From Pterobdella sp. o SKG-2022 (lineage: Eukaryota > Annelida > Clitellata > Hirudinida > Piscicolidae), in contig OZ038321.1 of the NCBI GenBank assembly GCA_964035795.1, positions 8,697,446-8,761,445 on the forward strand: DNA of 64,000 bases, given 5' to 3'. Under the pieces are notes generated by a model that saw nothing but the letters and a program-made list of their open reading frames with translations, searched no databases and was not told where the DNA came from. This document shows, one piece after another, positions 9,081 to 22,700 of the stretch. Every line of letters begins with the position of its first letter. Position 1 is the first letter of the stretch. A program made the position numbers and the translations under genes.

Positions 9081-12000
9081 ATAATTGAATTCAACTGTTC
9101 GGTTCGCTCATAAGTTATGCTCAGAAACAAATTATCGAAATTTAAAAAAATAAAATTAAAAGAAACTTTATGTGTTGATTCATTAGAAAAAGAAATGGAA
9201 CAGTGTAAAACGACGCAAAACTTCACAAAGTCATACAGAGCTACAAAAAAATCTTTAACAAAATTTTTTTCTGCTTTTTTCTGGGAAGTATCAAAAAAAG
9301 TTACTGATGATATGGAAAAAATGGAAAATTAAAAATATTCATTAGGAAAAAAGATGAGTACTGTTTAGAATATCTTATCTATGAATTATTAATATATTTT
9401 GAAATAATATTCAATAATAATAAATTTTGTAAACCGTTGAATCAAAAAGATTGACGTCAAGGTTTTCTAACAAGAATATTAGAATAAAATGTATTTGAGA
9501 TCCAGCTAAATTCTCATCTTCAATAATCTTTAGAATGTTCTCTCTGTTTCCAAACGCAACAAGAACAGTCAAAATTTGCAGTAAGAAGACATTCAGAAAG
9601 AATAGAATAACATTTTTTATCATTTCTGAAAAAGTTCAAAATTTGAATTGGAAATTATATTTTTATTCTATTTATTTATAAAATTATCAAAAGTAAAAAA
9701 AATCTCAACCAAAATAAGGAGCGTCGATAAGCAACAGACTTGAAACTAAGAGATGTTTAATGTCAATGATTGCCAAATTGTATTTTTCATTTCTGTTATA
9801 ATTCAAGTTCTTTATTCACAAAATAGGTAAATTTATATTTATGCATACCTTTCATTTTCTCCAATTTTTATTTCCAAGGCTTTTACTAAGTCTTCAATTT
9901 CTTTAATATTATGGTTTTTAATGTAACTTGAACAGTAATTATACACAGAATTCAAAAAATGTTTTCGAGGTGGTTTGAAAGCATTATCCCCCCTCTCTTC
10001 CGCCTCAATCTTTTGTTGTGCTTTCACACGTTGGTTCATCAAGTAGAGCTCTATGTTGTTTCTGATAAGGTTAAAATATATTTTTTAAAAATATACCATG
10101 CCTAAAAACTAAGATTATATCAAAAATTATTTTATAAATCATGTCATGATATTACTAAAACTACTGTACTACTAATGTATTGACAATTTGTAAAGACTTT
10201 TAAAAATTTAAAAATTTTTAGAATGATGTGATTTTTTTTTTCTTAAAAACTGGAATAAGCTTTTTAAATCAAAATTGAAAATATAAAAATCTTTAATCTA
10301 AAAAAAATCATAAAAAATGGTAAAAGTTGTTAAAAAATTTGCTACATGATGCATCTAAAAAAGGGTAACAATGGTTACTAGAAAACTCTTGATGTAAAAT
10401 CGGTTCATTTATTATTTAACCTCAAAAGATTTACATAGTAGTCGTATTCAACGAAATCGCTTTCATATGCAACATTCTTGAACAGAACATTAACTTCATT
10501 CCATGTCTTCTCAATACTCGCCTGAAATAGTTTAATTTTCTTGAAAATTTAAATCTCATATGCGTTTTGGTAAAATTACCGGAGAAACACTATTTAAGAT
10601 ATTGTTGATTAAATTGAAATGAGGAAGAAGTAAAATCTGAGGGCCTTGAGATTTCCAAGACTGAGATGAAGGGAACAAGCAGTTGCATAGTTGATTGCAA
10701 ACAGGACACCAAAACTCTCGCTCGTAATTCTTGAAGCTTGTTGGAGTTCTTTGACCACGGTACTGAAAAGTGGTTTGAATTATTCATAAAAGCACTTAAA
10801 TCCATGTAAACATTCTACAAAAAAATTTCAGCTCATAGTCCGAAAACGCCAAAATACGTGTAGAAGAGCTAAATGAAATATTTGCGCAAAAAATTCAGAC
10901 TTTTCTTTTCAGTTAGATGTTAAGGTTTTTAATACAAAGAAAAATTTTTATTTATTGAAAAATTTTATTAAGTTTTAAAATTTAATATTCAAATAAATTA
11001 ATTAAAGTATTTAGAAATAGCTTACCAACGTGTCTCGCATCATGCTTTCATAGCACTCGTAATGTATGTAATGACCACAGCTTAGGATCCAGAAAGTATC
11101 ATACCAACGTTTGAATTTCTATTCAACAAAAAAATTTATTTTTTGTTTTGTCATTTAATTTACAGAATAATCAAAATAATAAGAGTTAAATAAGGTTAAC
11201 TTGCTGAGGCAAGACTTCTTTGATAGCAGAGTTCAGCTCGTCAAAATTATGAGCAAATGTGTGTTCAAGTCTGAACGATACAACTGAATTTTCTTTCGAC
11301 AATCTTTTGCCCAATACTTTAATTTTAATGTTCATATAATCAATTCATATTTATAATTTAGTTAAAAAAACTAGTACTAAAGCTTTTCAAAAGAGCTACT
11401 ATTGATAGCTAAAAATTAAAATTTTATTAAAAAACTAAGTTCAAATAAGAAAGGATTATAACTGAAGTTACGAAAAAGTTTAATTTTTGATATTTGTTTT
11501 GGATTATATAATTTCAAGTTTAGCACATTTTTACGCAAAAGCATTTTATACGCAATAAAAAACAAGAATATTTCTCACAATTAGTTTTAGTAACCAAAAT
11601 ATTAAGAAACAGTGGTTCTTGCATAGTTGCTTCTTTATGACACGAGGAACACTGGGGAGGGTCGTGGGGTTGTTCCCTCAGTTGCCATAAACTTGTAAGA
11701 AATTCTATCGAATTTGAAAAATTTAAATACTTCAATCAAAGCTTTTAAATAAGCAACATACAAATTGTATAAAATTTTAAAAAAGTATCTTTTTTTTTCC
11801 TTTAGACCACGTGTATATATCATCACTTTTTTAAGTCGCAGTTTTATCAAATTCATTTTATAATTTATCTTATAGTATAATAGATTTGAAAGTAAACTAT
11901 ACGAATATAGTTTTTTTATGCTTATTACTAAATTTCAATTATGAGACCTGTTGAAAATGCTTTTTATTTGAAAGTTTAAATTATTTGCTCAAAATTTGAA

Positions 12001-13740
12001 GCATGTGTAATTGTCCATTTACATATGTCTGTAACTTCAAAAAACTTGCGACTTTTAATTTAAACTTTGAACCTGAAGTATCTTCAATGTATTCAGCAGT
12101 TTCAGTTTCTGAAATGGAATCATAAATGATAGTTCAAAATATAAAGTACATAAAGTGAAGAAACACCTGCAACTGCAGAAGTACTGGCACTTGACTCAAG
12201 TTCCGCTTCAACTGAAAGATTTCATCAATATATAAAAATAGAAAATTAATTTAGAAAAAAAACAAATAACCATCAGCATTCAGTAATAGGGCTTTTTGTG
12301 ATTTTTTCTGCATTTTCTTCTTCAATTTATCTTTCTTAGCCTGTACCAGGCGTTTTCTATAAAGGGAAATTTTCTTGAAACTAATATTTATATTTATAAT
12401 AAGTAAAAATAATATGATTATTATTGTCAATAACATCAATAAGAATATTAATATTTAGTAATAACAATACTAAAAATGAGTAACAATAAAAATGTCGTAA
12501 ATTAATAATAACAATAATAATAATATGTCAATGTTTCTATGGTTTTAAGCATCTAACGTTTAACTGAACCAAACTCAGCGGCGAAATTTGAGGTTGCTTT
12601 TCTGTTATAATCTATAGACTCGGTGAAAACTATTGATAATATGCTCAACTTTCCATCTCCTTCCTATATCAAGCTCACCCAATAAAGTTTTGATTAAGTT
12701 CAAAAAATCTTTGTTTTCAGGCCGGATAAAATGTCTTCAAGACTACTATGTGAAATAAAATTTTCTATCTTAGACCTCTCAACAATAATTTTCAATTTAC
12801 CTTTGAAGTATATATATATAACGATTTTGATGTTCTCAATAACACTAACGGACACCGGTCAGACGTCGAATTCGTTGCAGTGACAGAAGCCCGGTTTGAA
12901 AAAGATCTTCGGATTTTCTCCAATCCTGAATTCCAACGCAATTGGGATGAATCTATGTGTAAAGCGTTTTACAGCCAATTGGAAAAAACTTTAAGCCAAC
13001 ACAAACTTGCTTCCTTAGTTTCTTCTTCTCAAAATTGCTCCGGTGCCTGGCTGAACTGTTTGCCAAACTCAGCAACGGGCGGGCTTTTAGACGACAAATC
13101 TTTCAGAATTGCAATATCCTTCTATCTTGGATTGCGTTTATGCTCGCCGCACAAATGTCGTTGCGGTGCTCAAATAGACGTTCTTGGCAGACATCCGTTA
13201 TCCTGCAAATTAAGTGCTGGACGTATTCCTAGACATTGCGCACTGAACGATTTAATCAAAAGTGCCTTGAACAAAGCTGGATTTTCCAGTCAGCTTGAAC
13301 CAGTAGGCCTCGACAGAGAAGACGGCAAACGGCCTGATGGGCTTACCATTTTCCCTTATAAGGCTGGCAAATGCCTCATCTGGGACGCTACCTGCTCTGA
13401 TTCTTTTTCACCTTCACACTTGCTTCAAAGTGTAGCCAATCCCAGTTGGGCTTCCCAACAAGCAGAAATGGCGAAAAAACAAAAATATCGAAGCCTTGCA
13501 GATAGGCATATTTTCGTCCCGTTAGCGGTTGAAACCTCTGGTATCTTTGGTTCTCATGCTTTCTCATTTTTGTCTGATTTGGGAAAACGCATATCTAAGG
13601 CTAAAGATGAGCCCAAAGAAACTAAATGGCTGCTTGAAAGTTTGTCACTGGCTATTGTTCGTGGTAACGCTCAGGCAATTCGCTGTGTGGTGTCTTAGTT
13701 TGTCATATACTTGTGTTTCGTTCTAACTTGCTTTTTTTAT

Positions 13741-13772
<32 letters not shown>

Positions 13773-16700
13773 CATCAATTTATTTAGTATACTTATTTTT
13801 TTTACATTATTTTCGTTAGTTAATTTCGTTCCTGATTTAGTTTGTAGTTAATTTCCTATTCTCATATAACTTCATGTTCACTCTTTTTTTTTAGATTCAA
13901 TTTTGTCACTATTTTAGAAAATAAATACATGTGTTACCTATAACGATTGTAAGCATAGCATTATTGTTCTAATCTATAAATTGGGGTCTGAACAAGAACC
14001 TAGCAGTTGTAGACCCATTTCTCTTAAATGCATTGCTAGCAACATATAAAAAATAATTTTAAAAGATTATTTCATTGCAAACCTTCATTTTTCATAGTAT
14101 TGTAATTAGAAATCAACTGATCTTCAGCCATTGAAAAAAAAATAAATAATAGCAAAACATTAAAAAAAATAATCTAAAAATAGACATAATTTATACGAAT
14201 TTTTTAAAGTCTCTGGCGAAGTTTTCCATACAAAACTGATTCAACAATCTTTGTGGCATTCTTCAATCTTAGACTATGGAATTGCGCCTGTTGAAGAACT
14301 TGTCATGCACCGTCTGTTGTGGCTGTAGAGGCCGATCTTTGATTTGCAGTGTCGACCACAGTTTATACAGGTGAAGACTGGTGCGTTGTTTTGTTGTTCG
14401 ACGGCTGTGTGCTGGCTGGCTTTCCTCTGAAGTCTTTTAACTGCTGCTTGTTCAGCCATTTTCCCTTCAACATGGGACAGTCCTTTGAATACTGTAGACT
14501 TCCAGGTTGATCTGTTTGCAGCAAGTTTCTACAAGTTGTCTGTGTCTATAGCGCATGCCTTCATGTCACGCTTGCAGACATCCATGAAGCGAAGGTGTGG
14601 ACGACCTTTCTTGCGCTTGCCTGTTGTGAGTTAGCTGTACAATATGTTTTTCGGTATGCGTCCATCATTCATTCTATGCACATGGCCTATCCAGCGGAGG
14701 CGCCTTTGTCGAAAGAGGGCGTACATGGAGGGTATGTCTGCCTTGGCGCGCACTTCGGTGTTGGTGACTTTGTCCTGCCAGGTGATACAAAGGATTCTGC
14801 GCAGACACCTCATATGGAAGGTTTGAACTTTCCTTTCCTGATGCGCATAGGTCACCCAGAATTCGCTGCCGTAAAGCAGGGTACTGATGACACAGGTCAG
14901 GTAGACTTTGACTTTGGTGGTGAGTGAGATGTTTGTTATCCCAAACCCGCTTGGTGAGCTTAGCCAGAGTCGTTGCGGCTTTTCCAATGCGTTTGCTAAT
15001 CTCTGTATACAGCGATAGCGAGTCTGTTGTTGTTGAGCCTAAATACTGGAACTGGTTGACAACTTCCAAATCTTTCTCGTTTATTCTGATGGTAGGTGGC
15101 AGTGGTATTGCTCGACCCGTTAGCTGAGTCTTCTTTAGACTAATGGTCAGACTGAACAGATCGCATACGTTTGACAAACGGTCCATTAGTCGCTGCAAAC
15201 CATTCTGAGTATGAGAGGCAATAGCTGCGTCGTCTGCAAAAAGCAAGTCTTTGACTGTGACTTTGCTTATCTTCGACTTGGAGCATAGACGAGCGATGTT
15301 GAAGAGGCGGCCATCTGTTCTTGTGGGGAGGTAGACACCGTCGCTTGATGTTCTAAATGCGTGCTTCTGTAGCAAAGCAAAGAAAATGCCAAAGAGGGTG
15401 GGTACAAGTACGCAACCTTGTTTCACACCGCTCTTAATTCCAAATGTATTTGAGATGTCACCCACAAACTGTACGGTACTTAGCATGCTGTCGTGAAAAG
15501 ATCTAATCAGACTCAACAGCTTTGGTGGGCAGCCAATGATGGGCAGCCAATGATGGGCAGCATTTTGAAGAGACCATCTCTAATGACTAGGTCAAACGCT
15601 CTAGTCAAGACAATGAAAGCAAGGTACAGTGGTTGATTTTGTTCTAGACATTTTTCTTGTAGTTGGCGTAGAGAAAATCATGTCAACAGTCGACCTTTTT
15701 GATCTAAAACCACATTGCGATTCCGAGTATATTCTCTCTGCCAGTACTTGAAGTCGCCGCGGGATGATCCGTGCAAACAGTTTGCCAACGATGCTCAAAA
15801 GTGAAATGTCTCTGTAATTATTGCAGTCGCTGCGGTCCCCCTTGTTCTTATAGAGGGGGATGATGTTTGCGCCTCTCATATCTTGGGGTACTTCACCTTC
15901 TTTCCAGCATTTGAGCAGTAGATTGTGCAGCGGTTCCAGAAGACTCGACTTGCCAGCTTTGATCAGTATCACAGTCTGCACTGACTCTTGGCATCTAGCT
16001 CTACGCCAATTGAGCCGTGACTCATAACCGGTGACTGCCATTCTTCGTGTTGCTTCTTGGATCGCGATGCAGCTGAAGTGTCTTCTCCAGGGCGCAAGCT
16101 TGGGCAGATCTATGGAGAAACTGTGTCGCCCAAACATCAGAATCCCCTTCTCGGTCCTGCTGGTAAAATCCAAAAAAATGGAGAGCCAGTACATCTGGTA
16201 CCAGGTTGACTGCAGCAGTTGCCATAACATGAGTACGGTTCATGCCTGCCTGTGGGACTGCGCTCTAGATTTTTTTTCGGAGTTTACTCCCTTAGCCTTT
16301 GCAGAGCCAACTGCTGTATTCAAGGCAGTGGAGCTATTTAACCCATAGCTGGGAGATTCAACAATACACCATAGTATTTTGGTGAACTTAAACTTGCCAA
16401 AAATTAGCTGATTTTGCTAAAGAAATGTACTAAAATTCTTTTATAAATTGACGTTAAACATTGAGGAATTTTGTTTATAAGTAACTTAAAATGTCTTTAA
16501 AGCTGATTTAAAAATTTACATGAATCAATCTTATCTCTTCATAGTGGCAACAACAAACCTTTCAGCTAATTTTGCTTCTTCGTCAGCGTCATTGAAACTG
16601 TCATCTGTGTTTGCTTCTATATATTGTCTCACTTCTAAACTCCCTTTCACCAACTTATCTAAAACTTCCCCGATATATTCTTCTGCACCAGCAACTAGCG

Positions 16701-19700
16701 GCCCTTTATCACGATCAGAACCATACTCTTTTGCCCCTTCTCCTCCTTCAATTGATCATTTGTTAAAAGGTGTAACGTCAACAAATACAAAGTATTTATT
16801 CAAAATGGACACGAAGCTTTTTGTAAAACCAGCTCACATTATCAAATGATCTTCACTTGATAGTGTAAGCTAGTCTTTTTTGAATACCTTGTAATTGTTG
16901 ACCTTACAATTTGACGTGTTTAAAAGTGTTAATAACATTTTATTATCAATAACATTTAAGCATCAAAAAAAATTATTTTTGAAAAACCTATATATTCGAT
17001 AAGTATGACTTCATCGTAAAACATTGATACTATATCAAAAATAACTATCTAAAGGCTACGTTCAATAGTTCAAAATAACGATTAGATCAGTATGTTGAAT
17101 TGAAAAATAACTCATGTAGACAGGCTTGAAAGTTTGCTTGGTGTGTTTGAAGAAAAGAAGCAAGAGGTAGGTAAGGATGGTTTCAGTACTGCGAGGAGCG
17201 TTGCTTTTATATGCATATAATTCTCTCGCACTGAATGGTTTATTTCTTTCGTTTTGAGAATCTGAACTTTTTTCTGGCATCGGGTTGTATTGACCACTCA
17301 AATTTGAACTATTGTTTACGTGTTCAAACAATACTCTGAGACCTTCATGAAAAAATTTTGATAAAAATAAGTAATACAATTTTGACTTGGTGAAAAATTA
17401 ACAATTCTTTATACACAAAAAAAATTTCATTAATAATGTTACAAGTACTAGTTTTCTACTATGATAAATCAAATTGAATTTTACTCATATAAAAATTAAA
17501 ACATTTGAATATATAATTAAAAAAAAATTATATATTGATCAAAGGTACCATCAGTATCCAGCACATTGTACAGCAAATCAAAAGGCACCATACAACTTGT
17601 GCACAGATTGTTTTCATCGCAAGGTAGTACCTTACTCAACTTTTGAAATTCAAAGTTTAACTTGTAAAGTTATTGATCTTATATTCATGGAAGTTGAATG
17701 TTATTAAATTTATTTGAAACGAACTTGTGGTAGAGAGAAACTCATGTTGAGCAAGTGAATCGTGATGTGCAAAAAACTGTCGCTATAATTCAATCGGTAG
17801 CACTGTAGTCAATTATTTTCATATAATTTCAAAATTTATCTTTTTTGTTGATACCACTATTTCTATTTCTGACTTGAAAATAAAATTTTTTTTAGAAAAT
17901 GTTGACTCTAAAACCTTATAAAGTATAACAAACAGAAAAGCATGGAAAGAGACGCAGTTAAGAAATCTTTCAAGACCGCTCAATTCCCTCATCAAAGCCT
18001 TCCAAAAATATAATGATTCATGAAAATGAATTTTTAAAAATTGAAAATAATGAATTTTATAATTTAATAAAAGTAAAAGATTGTTTATCCAAGTCCACAT
18101 TGCATTGCACTTACCTTTCTAGGATGATTGTAGGGAGGCCAAAGTTCTATATTCTTGTTATTCAGTTTTGCTCGGTCCACACTGAGTATTTATATGATTT
18201 TGTTACCAAGTTTAGAAACTTTTAAAAAATTTATCTTAAATCAAAAATTATTTAGAAAAAAACTAAAAGCGGCTTTTGAAGAGCTCTAAGATTTCTTAAT
18301 TTTTCATTTTCAAAATGAAATTAAACTAGAGAAATGACCAACCACTCGTAGTATTTCTTCAATGAATCTTGGTATTCTGATCGGTAGATACTTCTCAGTC
18401 GTGTCATCAAGGGATCAAACTCATTCAACATCACCAAATCTGACCAGTTTCAGGAAGTTATAATTAAACTTTCCACATGAAGTTGTATACAAGAAAAAGG
18501 AAATAAAGATTTTGAATTGAATAAAATTGAAATAATTCAATTTTTAGAAGATAAAAACTTTTCAATAAATTTTTTAATTAATTCTGTTTACTAATTATTT
18601 TTTTATGGTTTTTGGCTTATAACCTTTCAAAATGTATTTTCCTTCGATAGGCTCACTACGATTCCCCAAGATTGGCGGTAGCAGCTGTCCTACCTTTTTT
18701 GAGATGAATGTTAGAAGTTTTGAGAGAAAAAATATTCAAAACCTTTTAGACCAATGGTTGAAGAATTGAATCTTGAAATAAAAATGAGATTCCAAGGTTT
18801 TTTTTAAGTTGGTGCACTTCTACCTTTGTTAGTTTTCATGGTTCATCCATTTTTTACAGCTTGTTTTTGATGATTGCTAAGAAAAAAACTTGAATGAACG
18901 TTTTTAGCTTTTAGTCGATTACCGTTTATAAAATAGTGACTAAAATCAAATCATGAATTTTTTTTTGTAATAGTACAGAAAAAGTATATTGAAATTATTA
19001 ACTTCCTAATTAGATAACAATAAACTTTTAGAAAAGCCACAAACTTTACTAATTATGTTCTTCGCGTTGAAAAGCTTCGTGCTCCAGTTTGACCCTCTGT
19101 GATTCAAGAAAAACACATATAATTTATACTTATATTATAATTTTTTGAAGACATTTTTTAGATAATAGTTTTTATTGCTTTCAGCTTTAACGTGAGACAT
19201 TTTTTAGATACCTATATTTAAAAAAACAGTTTTTGATGAGTTGGGCCCCATCATGAAAGACTGGTTAAATACTAAATAATTTTATATGAAACTGCAAACT
19301 TATCGACAACTATAGTTCTTTTTTGAATAAATTTATCTAAAAACTTATCATTTTGGAGTTAAAAAAATGATAGTACAATTTTTGAAAGCTTCACAATAAA
19401 AAATATCTCGATTTGATAACAAATTCAATTTAAACATTCATATTGAACAATTTTAAGTTTCCCACCTGTTTGGAATTTTATCAATAATATCATCGTGGAC
19501 TAATTTTCCTGGTGCCATTATTGCAACAATCTCAGTCCTCAAAAGACCATTATCATTCTCACCTATATAATACATTTGAATAAGTTATAAAACGTATTCA
19601 TTTTTTGTTTTTGGTTTTATTTTAAGTAATCAGTCCAAATTGCTTCAATAGAATTTCAAGGTAAAAATTATTGTTGCATTTTCGTCTATTAATCTAAAGC

Positions 19701-22700
19701 CGTCATTTATTCGATAACACAGATTTGGACAAACGCAAGAACAAACCTTGCAAATTTCATTTCGATAAAATAAATTTATCTTGTATTTATAAATTTTTTT
19801 TTTTAAATTAATGTAACTGTAGTGCGTTATTGCTTATATAACCATGCAAATTAATTTTCTAAATAACAAAAACTCTGCATAACTCAAAAAGGCTAAAAGG
19901 CACAAAACTCGGGAGTATTCTGTGAAATGCTCTATCAATTAATAAATTCAAAACACTTCTCCACCATAATTGTTGTGTTATAATTTAAAAAGCAATTTCC
20001 ATTTTGGTTTTGTGCTTTCTTGGATCAACGTGCTATCAAAAACGCCTCTCGTTTTTGGCTTGGAAGTTTCTCCGCTAAGAAAAGCAACAGTTTGCTAATC
20101 AGTGTGCTTGAAAATCTTTTGGATAAAACCCAGAAAAAGCATGTCATCACGATTTGCGAAAAGAATTGGCTTTCTTTTTCGAAAAACAAACTGCGTACGC
20201 TTTGAATTTAATTTTGATCTTGAAATTTGTCATTCAGCCTAATTTGAAAAGCTTTAAGCATTTTGCACACAAGTTTTCACTAAAACGTAATATAGATGAT
20301 GAAGATCGTGGGGCGCTTATAAAGCGACTCCTTACGAGTACGACTCTTTTCAGTCAAATAACACCGTGTTTTTATACTCTCAAAAATTAAATTTGCTTAA
20401 GAAGTTTGAAATTTCGAACCAAGTTGAAAACATATGAATTCATTTTTTTCAGTATTTGAAGTTTCTCGCATACAAAATTTTTCAGCACGATCAGATTTAT
20501 ACAAAAATTTTTAGGTTTTTAGTAAAATCTTTGGTTTCCTAATTTTTATCACACTGGCAAAAAAAAAAACAAATTTTTTAGAAGTTAAATGTTAAGTTCT
20601 ATCTTAGTCATTTTTATCGATGTTTATGCAAAGTAAAAGTACTTAGCATATTTTAGTTTGAACCAATTCTGCTTCTTTGTGATTTTGTCCAGCCTATTGT
20701 TACAGGAACTGTTTATTTTTCTGACTCAGTTTTTTTTGCAGACAGTTTTATCACATGAATAAAACTTTTTATGGGGATAGACACTATCCTTGTGAAGCTT
20801 TTTAGAATCATAAAATCTAAACGAAATCCTGGTTGTAGAAGATTATTAAATAGCAAAAAACCACAAGTAGTCGAGTTTTGTCACATGCTGTCAACAGTTC
20901 TGAAAAATCACACAAGGTTTTTGCTTCATGTAATACAGAGTCTGATTTTTTCGAGGCACACAAAGCTTCAGATCAATTTCTCTCATAAAACCCTTAATTT
21001 GTTTCATATGCTTTATGTCAATGTTGATAGCTGGCGTTTATTGGCGTCTCAGATTTGTTAGCTGCCTTCAGAGGTATAATTATAAAAAACATTTTGAGTT
21101 CTTTATAGCTCAAAAACAGTATTGGCGCTTAGAAATGTGTAGTCCCAAGTAATAGTCAGAGCCCAACTGTAAAACTAGATCGAATGAAACAAAATATGGT
21201 GAACTAGTAGACTGTGCATTTGAATCATTGAAACCACTTTAAAAGATTTTAAGATTTCAAAATAAAGTTTTTCTTTGTTTTTATTGCTTTGCTTGAAAAT
21301 CTTTTGTTCTGTCAGCAGTTTGATCAAATCTGTCATTTCTATCAATGTTTCAATTTTTCAATTGAATTTCCACATTCAGAAACAGTTGGTATACTACTTT
21401 TTGCTCTAGTTGACTAATTGTGCCTTTTCGTTAAAGAACAGGTTGCTCGATCCTTTAAATGCGTCAATTATTGCATCTTAGTTAATTACTCTTATGCAGT
21501 CGTAAAAAGAACAAACTGTTGGCAACTTTTTTTAGGTCAAAGAAATTTGTATTATATTTACAATAGAATTATTAGGCGAATTGATTCAACCCAAGTTTTT
21601 ATTGCTCATACAGCCATTAAAAAGAATTTTCTAAATAATGTACTATAATAATCGAGAAAACTAATTATCGCTAAACTTCTAGAGTTCGAGTGTTTTGTGA
21701 AATGCGCTATTAATCCTCAAATCCACAACAAAAGCTTGATGAATTATCAAATGAATACTGAAATGAAAAGTTACCACTAAAAACTCTTGTGTTTAACACA
21801 CTAGCAAAGAACATTAGCACTTCTTCAAGCATGTTGAAACGTTGGTAGGGGTAAGGATAAATGTCAGAATCGTCATCCAATGTATCTAATGTCTGGAAAC
21901 TAATGAGGTTCAATGAAACAATACTGAAGTTTAAGCCAAAATTATCTTTTAAAAAGTTTTGTTAATGTATAGTAAGCATTAAAAGAACCAATTTTTTCAT
22001 CAAAACACTTTTTTTTTGAGACATCTACAATATCACAATCGATGAAAATTCGTTTGAAAATTTTTTAAAATATTCATCTTGAAAATGCAAACTTTTCTAA
22101 GGCATATTGAACAAAGAGGTTGGGTTCTATGAAAGAACAGGCCAACTGAAAAATATGTTTCATAATAATAATTAGCTATTTGACGGTTTAACTCTGATTT
22201 GTAAAAAAACTTTAAATTATTTTTGTTTTTGAATGTTTTATTATGATACTAGTTATAAGGTTTTATTCGTTAGTTCCTTTTATTTGTGCAATATTATAAG
22301 AAATGTGCTTTGGCCACCTGAATCAAGAAATAATCAGGGTCGATTGTCGAAGCTGAAAAATACGGATGTCGATAGTATTTGGCTTGATTTCGAACGTCAG
22401 TATGTCGTCTCTCCCACAGCTTTTCTACCATTTCATAAGTAGCTGCCTTTTTCATGGTATATATCTTTATCATATAATTGCTCATAATAGAAGCATTGAT
22501 TTTCGGCTATTTTAAGTCAACATATAGTTTTTACAATTTTTTAAAAATATAATTTCATCATTTGACTTTTTTTGTCAGCCCGTGTAGCTCAGCTGGTAGA
22601 GAATAAGACTAATTATCTAAACTTACCGGTTTCGATCCCATGTCGAGCCGATAATTATCATCAGTTCTACATTGTGTTTTTACTATATCAAATTGGTTGG

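Noticed and set aside
9117..9332. Plus-strand lysine-rich 71-codon frame
   Set aside because: Low complexity, no homology, and it lies in a UBR-L2 intron; A-rich DNA gives such frames by chance.
14595..15127. Plus-strand frames in the 14-16 kb LINE
   Set aside because: Shadows of the minus-strand RT palm and thumb.
22576..22660. Functional tRNA gene
   Set aside because: A- and B-boxes are present but acceptor and anticodon stems do not fold, and the body continues into a SINE seen in four copies.
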